Positions 44,545-56,603 of a DNA stretch of 64,000 nucleotides are shown piece after piece (the stretch's first letter is position 1; each line of letters opens with the position of its first letter). This DNA comes from Daedaleopsis sinensis (Eukaryota; Basidiomycota; Agaricomycetes; Polyporales; Polyporaceae). Location of the stretch: positions 3,906,001-3,970,000 of the forward strand of contig CM066302.1 in NCBI GenBank assembly GCA_033807695.1. The letters are read 5' to 3'. A program made the position numbers and the translations under genes. Under the pieces are notes generated by a model that was given only the letters and a program-made list of their open reading frames with translations, was not told the origin of the DNA and did no database searches.

Positions 44545-44690
44545 CACTGATGCCTCTGACTTTTGCGGAAGAATCCCTCTGGCAGTTCGATCTTGCGGTG
44601 TGCACTCGGCGATTCGGCGATGCTATCCCACCTCTCAAGTATGTAACGATTGTGATCACTGGTCTCCGCTGTGTTGAGAACGATATGGAC
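44545..44690 (+). pseudogene. Fragment of an F-box/LRR gene (C-terminal block only)
   Basis: The + frame reads PLTFAEESLWQFDLAVCTRR, then FGDAIPPLKYVTIVITGLRC. It aligns with the C-terminal block of D, D' and E (PLTRAELSLQSFDVGAYTRR, LGEAIPSLTD, VISGLRGRE). Nothing of the F-box or the leucine-rich part is next to it. It is more diverged than the other copies are from each other, so it is an older relic, and it stops where the NLR-like fragment begins. Confidence 0.7.
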
Positions 44691-45653
44691 CGTCAAGAAC
44701 TCGGGAACAAGGTTCATCTTCTCGTCGATGACCTTGAGCTTCCGGTTCGCATCGTCGACGCCGACGCCAATATGGATCGAGAGCGCGAACGTGAAAGACT
44801 TGCGACGGCTCGCGAAGAGGTCGATGAACCCCTTTAAGGTGGCTTCCCATACAGAGCCTTTGATGACCTTGACGATCAGCTTCTTCTTGGCGTAGGCATC
44901 GCAAGCGTTGGCGCAACGCTTGATGTCCTCTGCGGTATCGTTGATGAGTGACTGCATCCGCGCTTTAATGGACACACCATCGGGACCAATGGTATCCCCG
45001 TCCTTGATGGAGCGAAGCCTGGCAATGCGTGTACATGAGTGTTCCTTTAGAAGAAGTAGATGACTGTCGAAGAGACATACTGCAGTAATGCCTCCATCAT
45101 GTCTTTCTCCTCGGCAAATAGAACACCGATCTTCTTGTCGTTGTCACGACGCTTCATGTCAAGCTCGATTACCACACGGAAGGCACCGACGGCAACTGCA
45201 AATATGGTTCAGCTGAGTAGTCATGTGATCTCGAAAATTACGCACTTCCAATGAAAGGGTGGAGCTTGGCGACTTCGTGTAGAGCTTTCACCAGTCCGGG
45301 CAGGCTGTCGATCAGAGAGTTGACGCCGTCTCGAACCACCTTCATCACGTCGTTCTCATAAACGATCTTAGCCGAAGACTGCCAATAGTAGCTCTGAGCG
45401 GTGGTGACATTCCCTTGAAACGTGTTCAGGATGTCACCTGAGGACGGTGAGCCCTTGATGTGAGCGTTCTGAGGGACAACGAGCTTGGTGAAAGGACTAT
45501 ACCTGACTTGTCTACAGCTTTGCGCAGTGTGCTATCTTGATACTTCTCCGTTCCTTGCTTTGCAGCGCCGAGCGATGTCAAGGCGCCGTCCAACTGCTTG
45601 GATATCTCGAGATCCTCCCCATTGGGGGGTTCAGGGAACAGAATTGCTGGCAT
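44690..45653 (-). pseudogene. Broken 5' part of a gene like the N-terminal region of fungal NLR-type proteins
   Basis: The reverse strand starts at 45653 (MPAILFPEPPNGEDLEIS). Joined blocks: KYQDSTLRKAVDKSG, VRDGVNSLIDSLPGLVKALHE, AKLHPFIGIAVGAFRVVIEL, KRRDNDKKIGVLFAEEKDMM, IKARMQSLINDTAEDIKRC, YAKKKLIVKVIKGSVWEATL and FALSIHIGVGVDDANRKL. From memory of the family, this helical block opens NACHT, ankyrin or EF-hand-tailed proteins in white-rot fungi and is followed by many more residues. Here it stops after KVIDEKMNLVPEFL, at the F-box relic, so the effector or NACHT part is gone. Splice sites inside are still good (gtatag, gtgcgt donors). A short product could still be made, hence pseudogene is a judgement. 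Confidence 0.65.
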
Positions 45654-45659
45654 ACCGTA

Positions 45660-47311
45660 GGGGACTCAGCGTAAATGTGGCAAATTTGTCCCGAGTCGTT
45701 AGGGACTAGAGGTTTCAGCAAAGTCAAAGACCGAGTCAAAATGGTCTTCGTGATGTCAAGGTATAAGTATGGTTCGTAGCTCGGGACCACGAGGCTGGAG
45801 TTTAGCCGTTGTCAGACTGACCCTCATCATTTAGCCACTGTCTGATGGCTGCGGGTGGTTTGAATGTGAGTTCTAGACCATAGAGATCGCCGCACAATGA
45901 CAGATATATTGATATCAGGCTCATAGCCTGTCAACGAGCCAAACATGTGGTGCATAGTGTCCTAGAAATTTCATGTCTGTAATCCACTGTTTGTGTAGGT
46001 CAATGTAGGCGTCCATTTCATTCCGTTTCCCGCATACTCCGAGGTATGTATGAGACTCACCCGGCGCCGGAGAATACTTCCGATGTCACCCAACAGTTAA
46101 TCGCCGCTGATCTGCCATCCGATTGTGAGCCGCCCCGAGCCGCCATCATAGAGTCCTGACTTGCTCCGAGCTGACTCGGAGGCAGGCTGGGCTGAACTTT
46201 CGTAAGACTGCTGCAGTTTGTGTAAGCGTGGTCGTCCAGTCTGCAGCGCTCCGTACCACGTCACTTAGCTTCAGTATGATTGCCATCGGATCTACAGAAG
46301 TAGTCTTCGAGGATGGCTCAGTCGGTTTAAGCCAGTCGCAAATCGCAGTGAGGTTGAGTTGAACACGAGGTTACCACCATAGGCCCGGCACGCGGAAAGG
46401 GCCGCCCGGGTTCAACATTCTCACGGCAAAGCGCTTAGTTAGTTGGGCAGCACTGCATGCGCGCTTGGTGACCCAACTCTAACATGAGTCGAGACTCGAC
46501 ACAGACACACCCCGAGCGACCCGGGATCGTACGGATATACTAGACTATCATGGCCGCCTGATAGATGTGCTACCACTCAAGATGCCGACTACCACTCACT
46601 CGCGAGGAGCTCCCACAGGAACCAGCGTGGTGCCACGACCGTGACCGTGTCTCGTACACGTCCAAGCTTGCGCAAGAGCGGAGAAACTAGACCTTGCTAA
46701 ACTCCCCTCAGGCATCTCAATCCACCATGAATCAAGGCAAGCGCAGAATGTAAGTGAATAATTCACTGCTGAAGACTCGTTGACTGATCTTTTGAAAACA
46801 CTTATGCATTCAGTTCAAATTGTGCGACTCGGATCCCCGCACATGTTGAACTCTTCCCATGCGTGAGTCCAACCCCGATAACGAATCTATGGACTTCTTG
46901 GTGAATAACTGCTACCAGTCTGCAGAGGGTACGTCTCCCCATGCATAGTTCATATGACAGTTGCGGTTCTGATAACGCAAACTTTCATCGCTGAATTCTG
47001 CAGCATAGCGCACTTGATACTGGTATGGGAATCGCCGACATGGCAGTTCAGTTACTCTCACATTCCTACCGGCAGCGGCTCGCATCGTGAGTACCCCGTC
47101 TGCCTCCCGGTCCCGATCTTCATGAACAAGTTGACTCTTCCTGGGTCTTGTGCTGGTGTTCGCTACATAGCAAAGTTCACGGCGATACGTTCTCTTCTTT
47201 CTCAATCCTCCGAACAGTCTCATCTGCAGTGCTTGCAGAGTATTTGAACCGCTGTGAAATGCTAGCATTTCCAGGTCACCCCGCTTCTTCCTTTATCCCG
47301 TCCTCGACACG
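45660..47311. other. Intergenic with a weak gene candidate
   Basis: Contains a pol III A-box-like motif at 46314-46325 (tggctcagtcgg) and a candidate small gene from 46727. The rest shows no family-like frame. A reverse TATA-like cttata near 45763 may serve the NLR-like fragment. Confidence 0.35.
46727..47247 (+). CDS. Weak candidate for a small multi-exon gene
   Basis: An ATG in strong context (ccaccatg) is followed by MNQGKRR and a perfect gtaagt donor at about 46749. A second block, RISNCATRIPAHVELFPC, ends at a gtgagt donor. A third, AHLILVWESPTWQFSYSH, ends at another gtgagt. The order of start and three good donors is suggestive, but one acceptor is ambiguous and I recognise no domain. 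It might be chance. Confidence 0.2.
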
Positions 47312-49144
47312 ATGTACGCTGGACTCTCTGCGTTACTTTTCATTCTAGCTGCGGGATACACGCTCCCGGTCGAGGCGCTTGTCGTGCGCAAAACCGCGGC
47401 ACCTGTTACGCTCCCTTTTGCACGGAGGCTGAACTTCACGGGCGCCGTCTCTCTCTTGCAGCTCGACCAGGCTCGTGCTCAAGCGCTGAAGTCGCATGCT
47501 GCCGCGACTCCAGGCAAGTTCACCAAGGCCCCGATAATCAGCATCCCTGCTACAAACCAGGCAGTCGACCATGTCGCGACCGTATGTACAATCCTTGTGC
47601 AACGTAGACGTATGGTGACACCTGAAATTCCAGGTTGGAGTTGGTAGCCCTCCAACATTCTGTGAGTACTCGTCCCGGTTGCGTTATAGATGATGCAATG
47701 CTGATCTGACGATAGTCGAGCTTCTGATTGACACCGGGAGCTCGAACACTTGGGTCGGCGCAGGACAGCCGTTTGTTGAAACCAGTACAACGATTCCGAC
47801 TGGGGATCTTGTGGTGCGTTTCATCTCTTGCAGTACTTGATTCATTGGTCCCATGTTCTTGGCTTGGGTTGCAGGAAGTTATCTACGGATCTGGATTCGT
47901 TATCGGTCGGTATCGTCGCTGATGTCATTGCGGTACGCTCTGAATAGTATTGTGCAGGCGAACAGTTTATAGATCAAGTGACCCTCGGCGACGGTCTAGT
48001 CATTCAAAACCAATCGCTCGGGGCCGCTCTTGAAGACTCGGGCTTTGACGGCGTGGACGGCATCATAGGGTGCGTATCGCTCCTGATCATCGCTACTGGT
48101 TCTCATCCGTATCCCTTGTAATTTACAGTATCGGCCCAGTCGATTTGACATGCGGTGCGTGCCCCCTCGAGATATGTCGTCCAGTGTAATTAGTAACTCA
48201 TACGCCTCCATAGGCACATTATTCCCCGACGAGGATGCTTGCATCCCGACCGTCACAGACAACGCCTTCACACAAGGTCTAATCGACGCGCATCAAATTG
48301 GCATATCATTTGAGCCGACCGAAACTTTCGAAACCACCAATGGCGAGCTCACCTTTGGCGGAGTCGACCCGACGAAGTTCACCGGAGATTTGTCATTTGT
48401 GTACGTCCTATCAGTTTGACACTGTCACATTGGCTCCAGTCTCAAATTCTCGAGACACATAGTCCGATCACCACCACTCTCCCTGCTGCTGAATTCGTTG
48501 GGATCGACCAAACGGTCACCTACGGCTCTGCAGGCACTCTCATCCTCCCCACGGGTGCTGGTATCACGGACACCGGTACTACCCTCCTTCTCCTCGCCAC
48601 CGGTGCGTTGATCAGTACTATGTATCCACGATAACTAAGAGGTATTACAGACGCCCTCACTACCTACCAGGCCGTCACCGGCGCGGTGCCCGATAACAAC
48701 GTCGGCTTGCTGCGCCTCACACCAGAGCAGTTCTCCAACCTAGAGAGCCTGTTCTTCCATATCGGTGACGTCAGTCTCATGTCTCGTCATAACGCCCTCG
48801 GTTCCTGAGCCGCATTCCCACCTATCGCGCGCAGACCACCTTCGAGTTCACGCCGAACGCGCAAATCTGGCCACGCGCAGTACGTTCTCTCTCCCCGTCC
48901 CACAGCTGGGAACCGCGCCCGCTGATACTCTGCCCGCCGTGTGGCGGAATAGCTCAACACGGCCATCGGCGGCTCCCCGGACTTCGTATACCTCATCGTG
49001 AACGACCTCGGGATGCCGAGCGGGTCCGGCTTCGACTTCGTCGATGGCATGACATTCCTCGAGCGTTTCTACTACGTCTTCGACGTCGCCAACAGTCAAG
49101 TTGGCTTCGCTACGACTGAGTTCACGTTCGCAACGTCTAACTAA
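47312..49144 (+). CDS. Secreted aspartic protease P1 (peptidase family A1, polyporopepsin-like)
   Basis: Signal peptide MYAGLSALLFILAAGYTLP, then a propeptide with LPFARRLNFTG and the Lys/Arg-rich stretch before IPATNQAVDHVATVGVGSPP. First catalytic motif LLIDTGSSNTWVGAG (about 47710-47755), flap region EVIYGSGFV, second catalytic motif AGITDTGTTLLLL (about 48558-48596). The C-terminal block is FLERFYYVFDVANSQVGFAT. A cysteine pair CGTLFPDEDAC is present. Both catalytic Asp residues are there and no frame break was seen across the roughly nine exons. The family digests protein outside the cell at acid pH, with cleavage of the propeptide. First of three tandem copies; its flanks differ from those of P2 and P3. 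Confidence 0.9.
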
Positions 49145-50269
49145 TGAAGATTCAAGGGTTGAAGTGAAAGAAAGGTTGTTCGTTCCGTTGGGACTAGGGT
49201 CTAATTTTCGTATATTCTCACCTATGCTTTGTAGCTGAAGATTCACTGCATATGCTCACCTTACTTGTTCGTGTGCCTAAGCCTCGCTGCATAGAACGGG
49301 AAGTCAGTTCACCTCTTACTCATCAGCATGCGTTCCCAGGGTTATATTCATCGCCACTAGCATTCAAGTTCAAGAAGGACGGTGCCGAATGTTCATATCG
49401 CAAAGGATCCGCTTCCATGCCTCTTGTGAGAGCGTATCGTAAGGAGCATGTGAAGGCCCAGAGCAACATCAAGACGTCGAACGATGTTCAAGCCCAGTCA
49501 GCGGGAAAAGACCCCGTCCGGCAAGGGCACCCAACTCCCACCGGCATGCTACTGAGCATGCTAATATATCCGTGACGCATGCATAGTCCTCAGAAGCGAG
49601 TTCTTATGCGTACTCATTGTGAGTCCATGATGTCACACTAAGTGAATGCGCTTCCTGACGCTTCCTTACGCTCTCGCATCTCCTTCTTGTTGTCATAATC
49701 CAGACTCTGTTCTCCCGGCACTCTTCCCGTCCAATCCTACCTGCCCGCACCTATTTGCCGACACTGTTCTGAGTAGGACATGGGAACGCCCCGCCTAGCG
49801 GCTCAGGAACGATCCGTGCGGGACTCCACCATTCTTCATCCGGGTTTTCGGCGAGCGTGGACGGCGCGTGCACAATGCGAAGAGCACTCGTCATGCGACC
49901 TTGCGCAGCGAGCCCGATAGCCAAACCGACGGCAGAAAGTCAGGTAAGACGTACGGGGGTTTTCGTTATTTGGGCCTCAGATACTCGGCGGGACTGGCTG
50001 GAGTACGAAGCCGTCGCACGCAGTTCGTGCAGGGTCCGCGAAACACTATATTAACCCATGGAGGGTTTTCGGTGTCGCATTAGGTTCACCAACGGATCCA
50101 GTCTCCCGTGTCCTCGACCTCGACCGCGCCCGTGCCCTCGCTCGCTCTCTCCCTGGACTTCGACTCGAGCACGCCCGGCTCCCACCGCTCTACCCCCTAC
50201 CAGTATCATCTGCCGCGCCTCCGTTACACGACCAGGCACTCTTACTCGCTTCATTGATTCAATAACACG
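49145..50269. other. Spacer P1-P2 with duplicated promoter block
   Basis: No gene seen. The stretch 49777-49820 (tgggaacgcc and ggctcagga motifs) recurs before P3 at 52653-52695. A tatatt at 50047 lies 220 bp before the P2 ATG. Confidence 0.5.
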
Positions 50270-52129
50270 ATGATGCTTGCCGGAACCCGCTTTGCATTGC
50301 TCGCCGTCCTTGCGGCCGCACTCTGCGCTGAGGCGCTCCACATCCGCCGGGACTCCGTGCCCGTGACGCTCCCGTTTGTTCGGCGGTTGAACACGACGGG
50401 CATCCCTAAGCTGCTCGAGATTGACCAGGCACGCGCCAAGACGCTCAAGACGCGCGCGAGCAAGGGTCCGAGCGCGTTACGACAGAACGCGATCCTCGAC
50501 GCTCCGGCTACGAACCAGGCTGTTGATTACACCACGACAGTAAGATTACTTCTATATGCGGCGTCTTGATTTCTTGCTCACCTACCGCTTCGTATCCGCT
50601 TCGTTCAGGTGACCGTCGGAAATCAAAACTGTGCGTGTCTGTCACAGTGATGCATCATAACAAGCTCTCCCGTTACTTATACCAATGCGTACAGTCACCT
50701 TATTGATTGACACCGGCAGTTCCAACACCTGGGTCGGGGCACAGCTCACCCATCCATTTATACCATCGCAGGGCCACACGCCGACGGGCAGTCTAGTGGT
50801 ATGTGCTCAGTCACTCGCTGAACAACGGAGTACGACTAACTTTGTATGGTAGTCTGTAACATACGGCTCAGGTTTCTTCATCGGTAACACGTGTCTTTCT
50901 CCGTTGGTATTTTTTAAATAATGACAAGTTTCGCCATCGGATGGACAGGTACTGAGTTCACCGGAAATATGGAACTTGGTGACCTCACTATCGAGAACCA
51001 GTCTTATGGAGCAGCATTGCTGGCAGAGGGCTTCTCGGATGTCGATGGCATACTCGGGTATGTCTCCAGTCCGCACTCCTGTCGTCTACTGACTGACGGT
51101 GTTTGTCTAGTATCGGTCCAGTGGCCCTCACCTGCGGTATTTATTCCGCGCTGAACCAGTTAATCCTTGCTGAGTGATGATCTGACTATTCCATGATTGC
51201 AGGTACTCTGCTCCCAAACGTGGATGACTGCATCCCAACGGTTACGGATAACGCGTTCAGCCAGGGTGTTATCAGCGCACACGAAATTGGTATCTCTTTT
51301 GAGCCAACCACATCCCTTGACAACGCCAACGGAGAACTCACCTTCGGTGGAATTGATGCCACCAAGTTTACTGGCCCTCTCGAGTTTGTGTGAGCGCCCA
51401 CTGTCCCGGACATCTTGCCCTGTATACTGACCCAGAATTCTTCTCAGACCTATCACATCGACTGCGCCCGCCAATGAGTTCGTTGGCATCGACCAATCGA
51501 TCACTTACGGGACCGCCGGTACGACTATCCTCTCCGCTACCTCCGGAATCACCGACACCGGCACCACTCTCCTGCTCCTCGCAACTGGTGTGCTACCTGT
51601 TTTGTCGCTCAGTTGTATGGGATTATGACTGATTGACGCATGAATCACAGATGCGTTCCAGGCGTATCAGCAAGCGACCGGCGCGACTGCAGATGCTAAT
51701 ACCGGTCTCTTGCGCCTCACACCAGATCAATTTGCGAACCTCCAGAGCCTCTTCTTCCACATAGGCGATGTATGTTCCCTGTGCCCCGCTGTTAACTCGT
51801 CTAGAGCTGGCGCTGATATACACTCGCGCTTGCAGAACACATTCGAGTTCACTCCCAACGCTCAAATCTGGCCGCGCGCAGTAAGTCAGCCGTCTCCGAT
51901 ATCCAGTTCCCGCATTCATCCTTGTGTACTCTCGTAGCTCAACTCAGCAATCGGTGGTGATGCCGATGGTATCTTCCTCATCCTGAACGACCTCGGCAAT
52001 CTCAGCGGCGAAGGGCTAGACTTCATCGACGGCATGACGTTCCTAGAGCGTTTCTACTACGTCTTCGATATTGCGAACAGCCGCGTTGGTTTCGCGACGA
52101 CGCCGTTCACGGATGCTACGACGAACTGA
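50270..52129 (+). CDS. Secreted aspartic protease P2 (peptidase family A1)
   Basis: Signal peptide MMLAGTRFALLAVLAAALCA; propeptide with LPFVRRLNTTGIPKLLEID. Catalytic motifs LLIDTGSSNTWVGAQ and SGITDTGTTLLLLAT; flap SVTYGSGFF; cysteine pair CGTLLPNVDDC; end FLERFYYVFDIANSRVGFAT. Closest to P3: the two share the start ALHIRRDSVPVTLPFVRRLN and nearly the whole C-terminal half. An alternative start is the second Met (50273). The gene is intact by eye. Confidence 0.9.
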
Positions 52130-53076
52130 CGATCGGATACTATTGCTAGTGCTGTGTTGATTTGCATAGTTCGCTCGCAAGGATCTGCTCTCTGGATTCA
52201 TGGACGTAACCCGCTTTCCGAGGGCGTTGTGGAAACCAGATTGTGTCAAGAAATTCCTATCCATGCCCGCCGTCTGACAATGTGCGGTAGCAAACCCTTA
52301 GCGTCAGATGATCACCTTTCATCCTTTCTGTAACTCGGAGACAATGACTGATATGACAACAACTGATATGCTTATGCTGCCGTCTCAGGGTGCAGATCTA
52401 CACCGATCCGAGCTTTGTCCTGTACAAGTTCTACGGCTTCCGAGCATTGACTTCATTAGGGCATACCAATCACATCCGCAGTGAACCCTCAACAAAATGA
52501 ATGTAAGTTCATGATGTCATTGCATATGTCTACGCTTCTGAACGCAGCCGGCTGCATTCGCACCGCTACTTGTTGCAGCAGTACTTCTCCCGGTATGTCT
52601 TCATCCCTAAATCTAGTCATGAACACTCATTCTCCGACATTCCTCTCAGCACGACATGGGAACGCCCACCGTGGCGGCTCAGGGACGATCCTTTCGTGTC
52701 CAAGTCATCCGCCAGTCAGCTCTTCAGTGAACGATAACAGGACGATGAGCATTTGTCACGCAATGCGGCAGCGCAGCACGATTGCTGCCACTACATGCAC
52801 ATGCAAAGCAAACTGTTCGAACACACTAGTCGTTCTCATCCTCAGTCATTCAATGCTATGGACAGATCCGAAGCCGTCACACGAACAAAGCCCGCGAACC
52901 GCTATATGAGCCCCCTCGAGCAGTCTCGCCGCGTCTGGGTCCACCTGTGGGGGTACTCAGTGTTCTCACTCTCGAACCACCGTCCCTCGCTCCCGACTCG
53001 AGCGCGGCCGACTACCCCATCCTGTCCCTGCCATCCGATCCTCTCGGACTTGCTTTCAATCCTAGCTATAACAACG
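52130..53076. other. Spacer P2-P3 with duplicated promoter block
   Basis: No supported gene. The block 52653-52695 matches 49777-49820 upstream of P2, so the P2/P3 duplication included the promoter. Confidence 0.5.
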
Positions 53077-54913
53077 ATGCTCGCAGGTCTCCGTCTCGCA
53101 ACGATAGCCGTGCTCGCGGCCGCGCTTTGCTCAGATGCGCTGCACATCCGTCGGGACTCTGTCCCTGTAACGCTGCCGTTTGTGCGGCGGCTGAATACCA
53201 CGGGCACGGCCAAGCTCCTTGAGATCGACCAGGCCCGCGCGAAGGCGCTCAAGACTCGCGCGAGCAAAAACCCCGGTGTCTTCCAGCAAGGAGCGATCTT
53301 CGAGGTTCCTGCTACAAACCAGGTTGTGGACTACGCGACTACTGTGAGGGTTCTCATTGTAATACATGTGATTATATTCTGACACGCCAACCTGTTATAG
53401 GTTCTTGTCGGGAACCCACCGCAAGAGTGTAAGTGGAGTTCAATCCCTCTGACGTGAATCGTTTCTCATCAATGCTTGCTAGTTACACTATTGATCGATA
53501 CCGGAAGCTCCAACACTTGGTTCGGGGCGCAAACCCAGACCCACCCGTTTGTACCATCCGCCAGCACGCAAAACACAGGTAGCCTCGTAGTAGGTGTCGC
53601 GTCATCGCGTGTCTGTGCATAAACTTATTGCAATATCAAATAGTCAGTGACATACGGATCTGGATTTTTTATTGGCAAGTTCTTCTCATCCTGCAGAGGT
53701 CGAGTTCTGGATTGGACTGACAACATGACGCAGGTGATGAGTTCGTCGACGACGTCACTCTTGGCAATCTCACCATTAAGAATCAGTCTTACGGTGCTGC
53801 AATATTGGCTCAAGGCTTCGACGATGTTGACGGGATCCTTGGGTATGTATTCCATACAATAGCGGTTTCTATTGACTGACATCCATCGGGTTAGAATTGG
53901 GCCTGTCGCTCTTACGTGTGGTACGTTGCTAGTAAACCTACTCATGCCAAAGCCTCGTAGGACGTCCTGACTCGGACTCATGCCCTCAGGCACTCTGTTC
54001 CCTAACGTCAACGACTGTATCCCGACCGTCACGGACAACGCCTTCAGCCAGGGCCTCATCGAGGCGCACGAGATCGGGATCTCGTTCGAGCCCACCACGT
54101 CCCTGTCCAGCGCAAACGGCGAGCTTACCTTCGGTGGTGTCGACCCTTCCAAGTTCACGGGTCCTCTGAACTTCGTGTATGTCTCATGCATCCTTCTGCT
54201 TCCTGTAATCCCTCTCACTTTTCTTTCGCTGCAGCCCCATCACGTCTACTTCGCCAGCGAACCAGTTCGTCGGCATAGACCAATCGATCACCTACGGCAC
54301 AGACGAGACGACCGTTCTCTCTGCGACCTCCGGTATCACCGACACTGGCACGACGCTCCTGCTGCTCGCGACGGGTGCGTTTTTTCGCTTGCATGCAGAC
54401 TATCTACACAAAGCCTCATGAGCTTCGCAGACGCGTTCAACACGTACCAGAATCTCACCGGTGCGGTTCCTGACAGCAACACCGGCCTCCTGCGCATAAC
54501 CCCGGACCAGTTCGCCAACCTCCAGAGCCTCTTCTTCCACATCGGAGACGTACGTGCCTCATACTTGCTGACTACAGACATCTACCACTTACACCTCCCT
54601 GTGCTTTCAGAACACGCTCGAGTTCACACCGAACGCTCAGATCTGGCCCCGCGCAGTATGTAGCCCGTCTTCTCCGAGGTGTGCTTGTACGTTTGCTCAC
54701 AAACATTCCGCCTCCTCGAAGCTCAACACTGCCATTGGTGGGGATCCCGACGGCATCTTCCTCATTCTGAACGATCTCGGCAGCCTCAGTGGCGAAGGAC
54801 TCGACTTCATCGACGGCATGACCTTCTTGGAGCGGTTCTACTACGTCTTTGACATCGCGAACAGCCGAGTCGGCTTTGCGACGACACCGTTCACCGACGC
54901 TACTACGAACTAA
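53077..54913 (+). CDS. Secreted aspartic protease P3 (peptidase family A1)
   Basis: Signal peptide MLAGLRLATIAVLAAALCSD, propeptide ending near EVPATNQVVDYAT. Catalytic motifs LLIDTGSSNTWFGAQ and ITDTGTTLLLLATG; flap SVTYGSGFF; cysteine pair CGTLFPNVNDC; end FLERFYYVFDIANSRVGFAT. A Trp-Phe replaces the usual Trp-Val right after the first catalytic motif. Introns are at the same positions as in P2. The gene is intact by eye and downstream of a tatatga at about 52903. Confidence 0.9.
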
Positions 54914-55074
54914 CTGATGATGTTGTGGAGAGAGTATTTCAAAGTCTTTTCTATGTAATTTCAGTACTATCGCGCCACTTGAAGTACAAGGTTAACGTTC
55001 GTTGCGGAAGTGCGACTTAAACGGATTGCCTGAATCCTTGATGAGGAGGCAAAAACGTTCAACTTCACTTGGAA

Positions 55075-55145
55075 TGCATTAAGGGGGAATCGAACCCCCG
55101 GCGGGTCGATGGCAACGACCCAGGTTGCCACTACCCCATTAATGC
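55075..55145 (-). tRNA. tRNA-Gly (anticodon GCC)
   Basis: The reverse strand folds into a 71-nt cloverleaf with no intron. The acceptor stem is GCATTAA with TTAATGC. The D arm carries GGGTAGTGGCAACC, the anticodon stem GGTCG/CGACC with loop TTGCCAT (anticodon at 55111-55113) and the T arm GGGGGTTCGATTCCCCC. It reads GGC glycine codons. CCA is not encoded, as usual in nuclear genes. Confidence 0.95.
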
Positions 55146-55256
55146 TTGATATGATCCGAAGTAAGACGTATCTATGATAAGTTCACCTACTCACATCAAT
55201 CTACTTAAGTATTAAAGTAAATACCCTTCTCTACCCCTAGTGTTCAGACTATATAG

Positions 55257-56603
55257 CTACGCTCTCTGCCTTGCAACCATCTGCACATTCTCCTCCTCCG
55301 TCTCTCTGACTTCCTCGGGCTCCTTCCGCTCTCCTTGCTGCCGAGCGACCCTCTCTTCCTCGCTCTCCTTCCACCGCCGCTCGTCATAGTCCTCCGCAAT
55401 CTTGCTGATCTCGCTCCGGATCCCCCTCGCCTCACTCACCAGGTCCATCCACCTGTCGATGTCTAGCCCGTGCGCTTTGTACAACGTCTCGCGGCGCGCC
55501 GACACGGAGTGGTGCAGGATGGACGAGTACGACACCTCGCGTCCGCGGTACAGGAACCTGCAAGCCGAGCGAGCGGTTCAGCGAGGAACGCGTGCCAGGG
55601 AGCCATAGCTGAACTGCACACGCACCACAAGTACCCGAGGATAACCATCGACAGCCCGGAGAGGTACGTGATCGGCTCCATCACGTCCCAGCCGTAGTCC
55701 CAGAACGTGAGCCGCGCGACCCCGCCCCAGTACACGACGAGGATCCCGAACCCGCCGAGCGCCATCCTGCGCGCGCCGCGGTGCGCCTCGGCGTCGCACG
55801 CGTGCTTCAGCGCCTCCATCTGCGTGAGGTCTTCCTTGACGGCGGCCAGGCGGCGGCGGAGGAAGCGCGTGCGGTCCTCGAATGAGGGCACCTCCACGGG
55901 GATCTTCGTGTGCGGCTCGTCGGCGCCGGGGTCGGACACGCAGACGGTGAACTCGCGCGAGCGGGCGGCGGAGCGGATGAAGTCGCCGACGTCGGTCGAG
56001 TCGGACCATTGTATTGGGTGCCCGCGCAGGGTTGTGCTTCGGAAGGAGATCGTGGGGGTCGAGGGGGCGAGAGAGGCGAGTATCAGCCGGCTGACGTGCG
56101 ACAGTGGCTGCGAGGGGTGCAGGAGGAAGACGGTGGGTGGCGGGGACTTGGCGGGTCCATGCCCTCCGTGCCGGGCATGGTGCAGTGGGAGGATGAGCTT
56201 GAACAGATGGGAGGCGGTAGGAGATACTTTGGCTACCGTGGCAGGCCTTAACGCTCGCGCACTGTTAACGAGTTAATCACGAGAACGCACCTTTCCCCTC
56301 AGTTATAGTATCGAAATGGTCGCTTGTTGATTCCGCTCCATCCTCCGAATTCCTGTCTGCTACCGTGCCCTCCTTCCACTTCTCCTTTCTGGATGCCTCC
56401 GCAAGAAACATTGAGTGTTTGACATTTGTATTCTCTACCTCCTGGGGAGTCGTGCTAGAGTATCGTTGGCCTATTCGTCTCGTGCTTGCTGTTTGGAGCA
56501 GGTAAAGGTTTCTTGAACTTTTCTGCGTTGATAGTAACAGTGTCCGTGGTATCGCGTGGGGTCGCATGTAGAGGCTGAAAAGAATCGTTCTGAAGGTCAT
56601 CAC
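55257..56603 (-). CDS. MCU: Mitochondrial calcium uniporter pore subunit
   Basis: The channel signature is YGWDVMEPITYL (selectivity filter WDVMEP) at about 55660-55700, between two hydrophobic helices (GGFGILVVYWGGVARL and LSGLSMVILGYLWFLY). A coiled segment lies before it (RRRLAAVKEDLTQMEALKHA) and a charged C-terminal helix after it. The soluble N-domain has QWSDSTDVGDFIRSAARSRE. The last intron (gtgcgt, about 55560-55617) restores LWFLYRGREV as in other uniporters. A start at 56603 gives an Arg-rich, acid-poor leader (MMTFRTILFSLYMRPH...RRIGQRYSS) suited to mitochondrial import. The joint between this leader exon and the next (about 56250-56285) could not be fixed: the only short intron would be under 30 nt. 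It mediates uptake of Ca2+ across the inner membrane. Confidence 0.85.

Noticed and set aside
52481..52909. 142-codon frame between proteases P2 and P3
   Set aside because: Covers the duplicated promoter block, and its Cys/Thr-rich composition lacks a domain.
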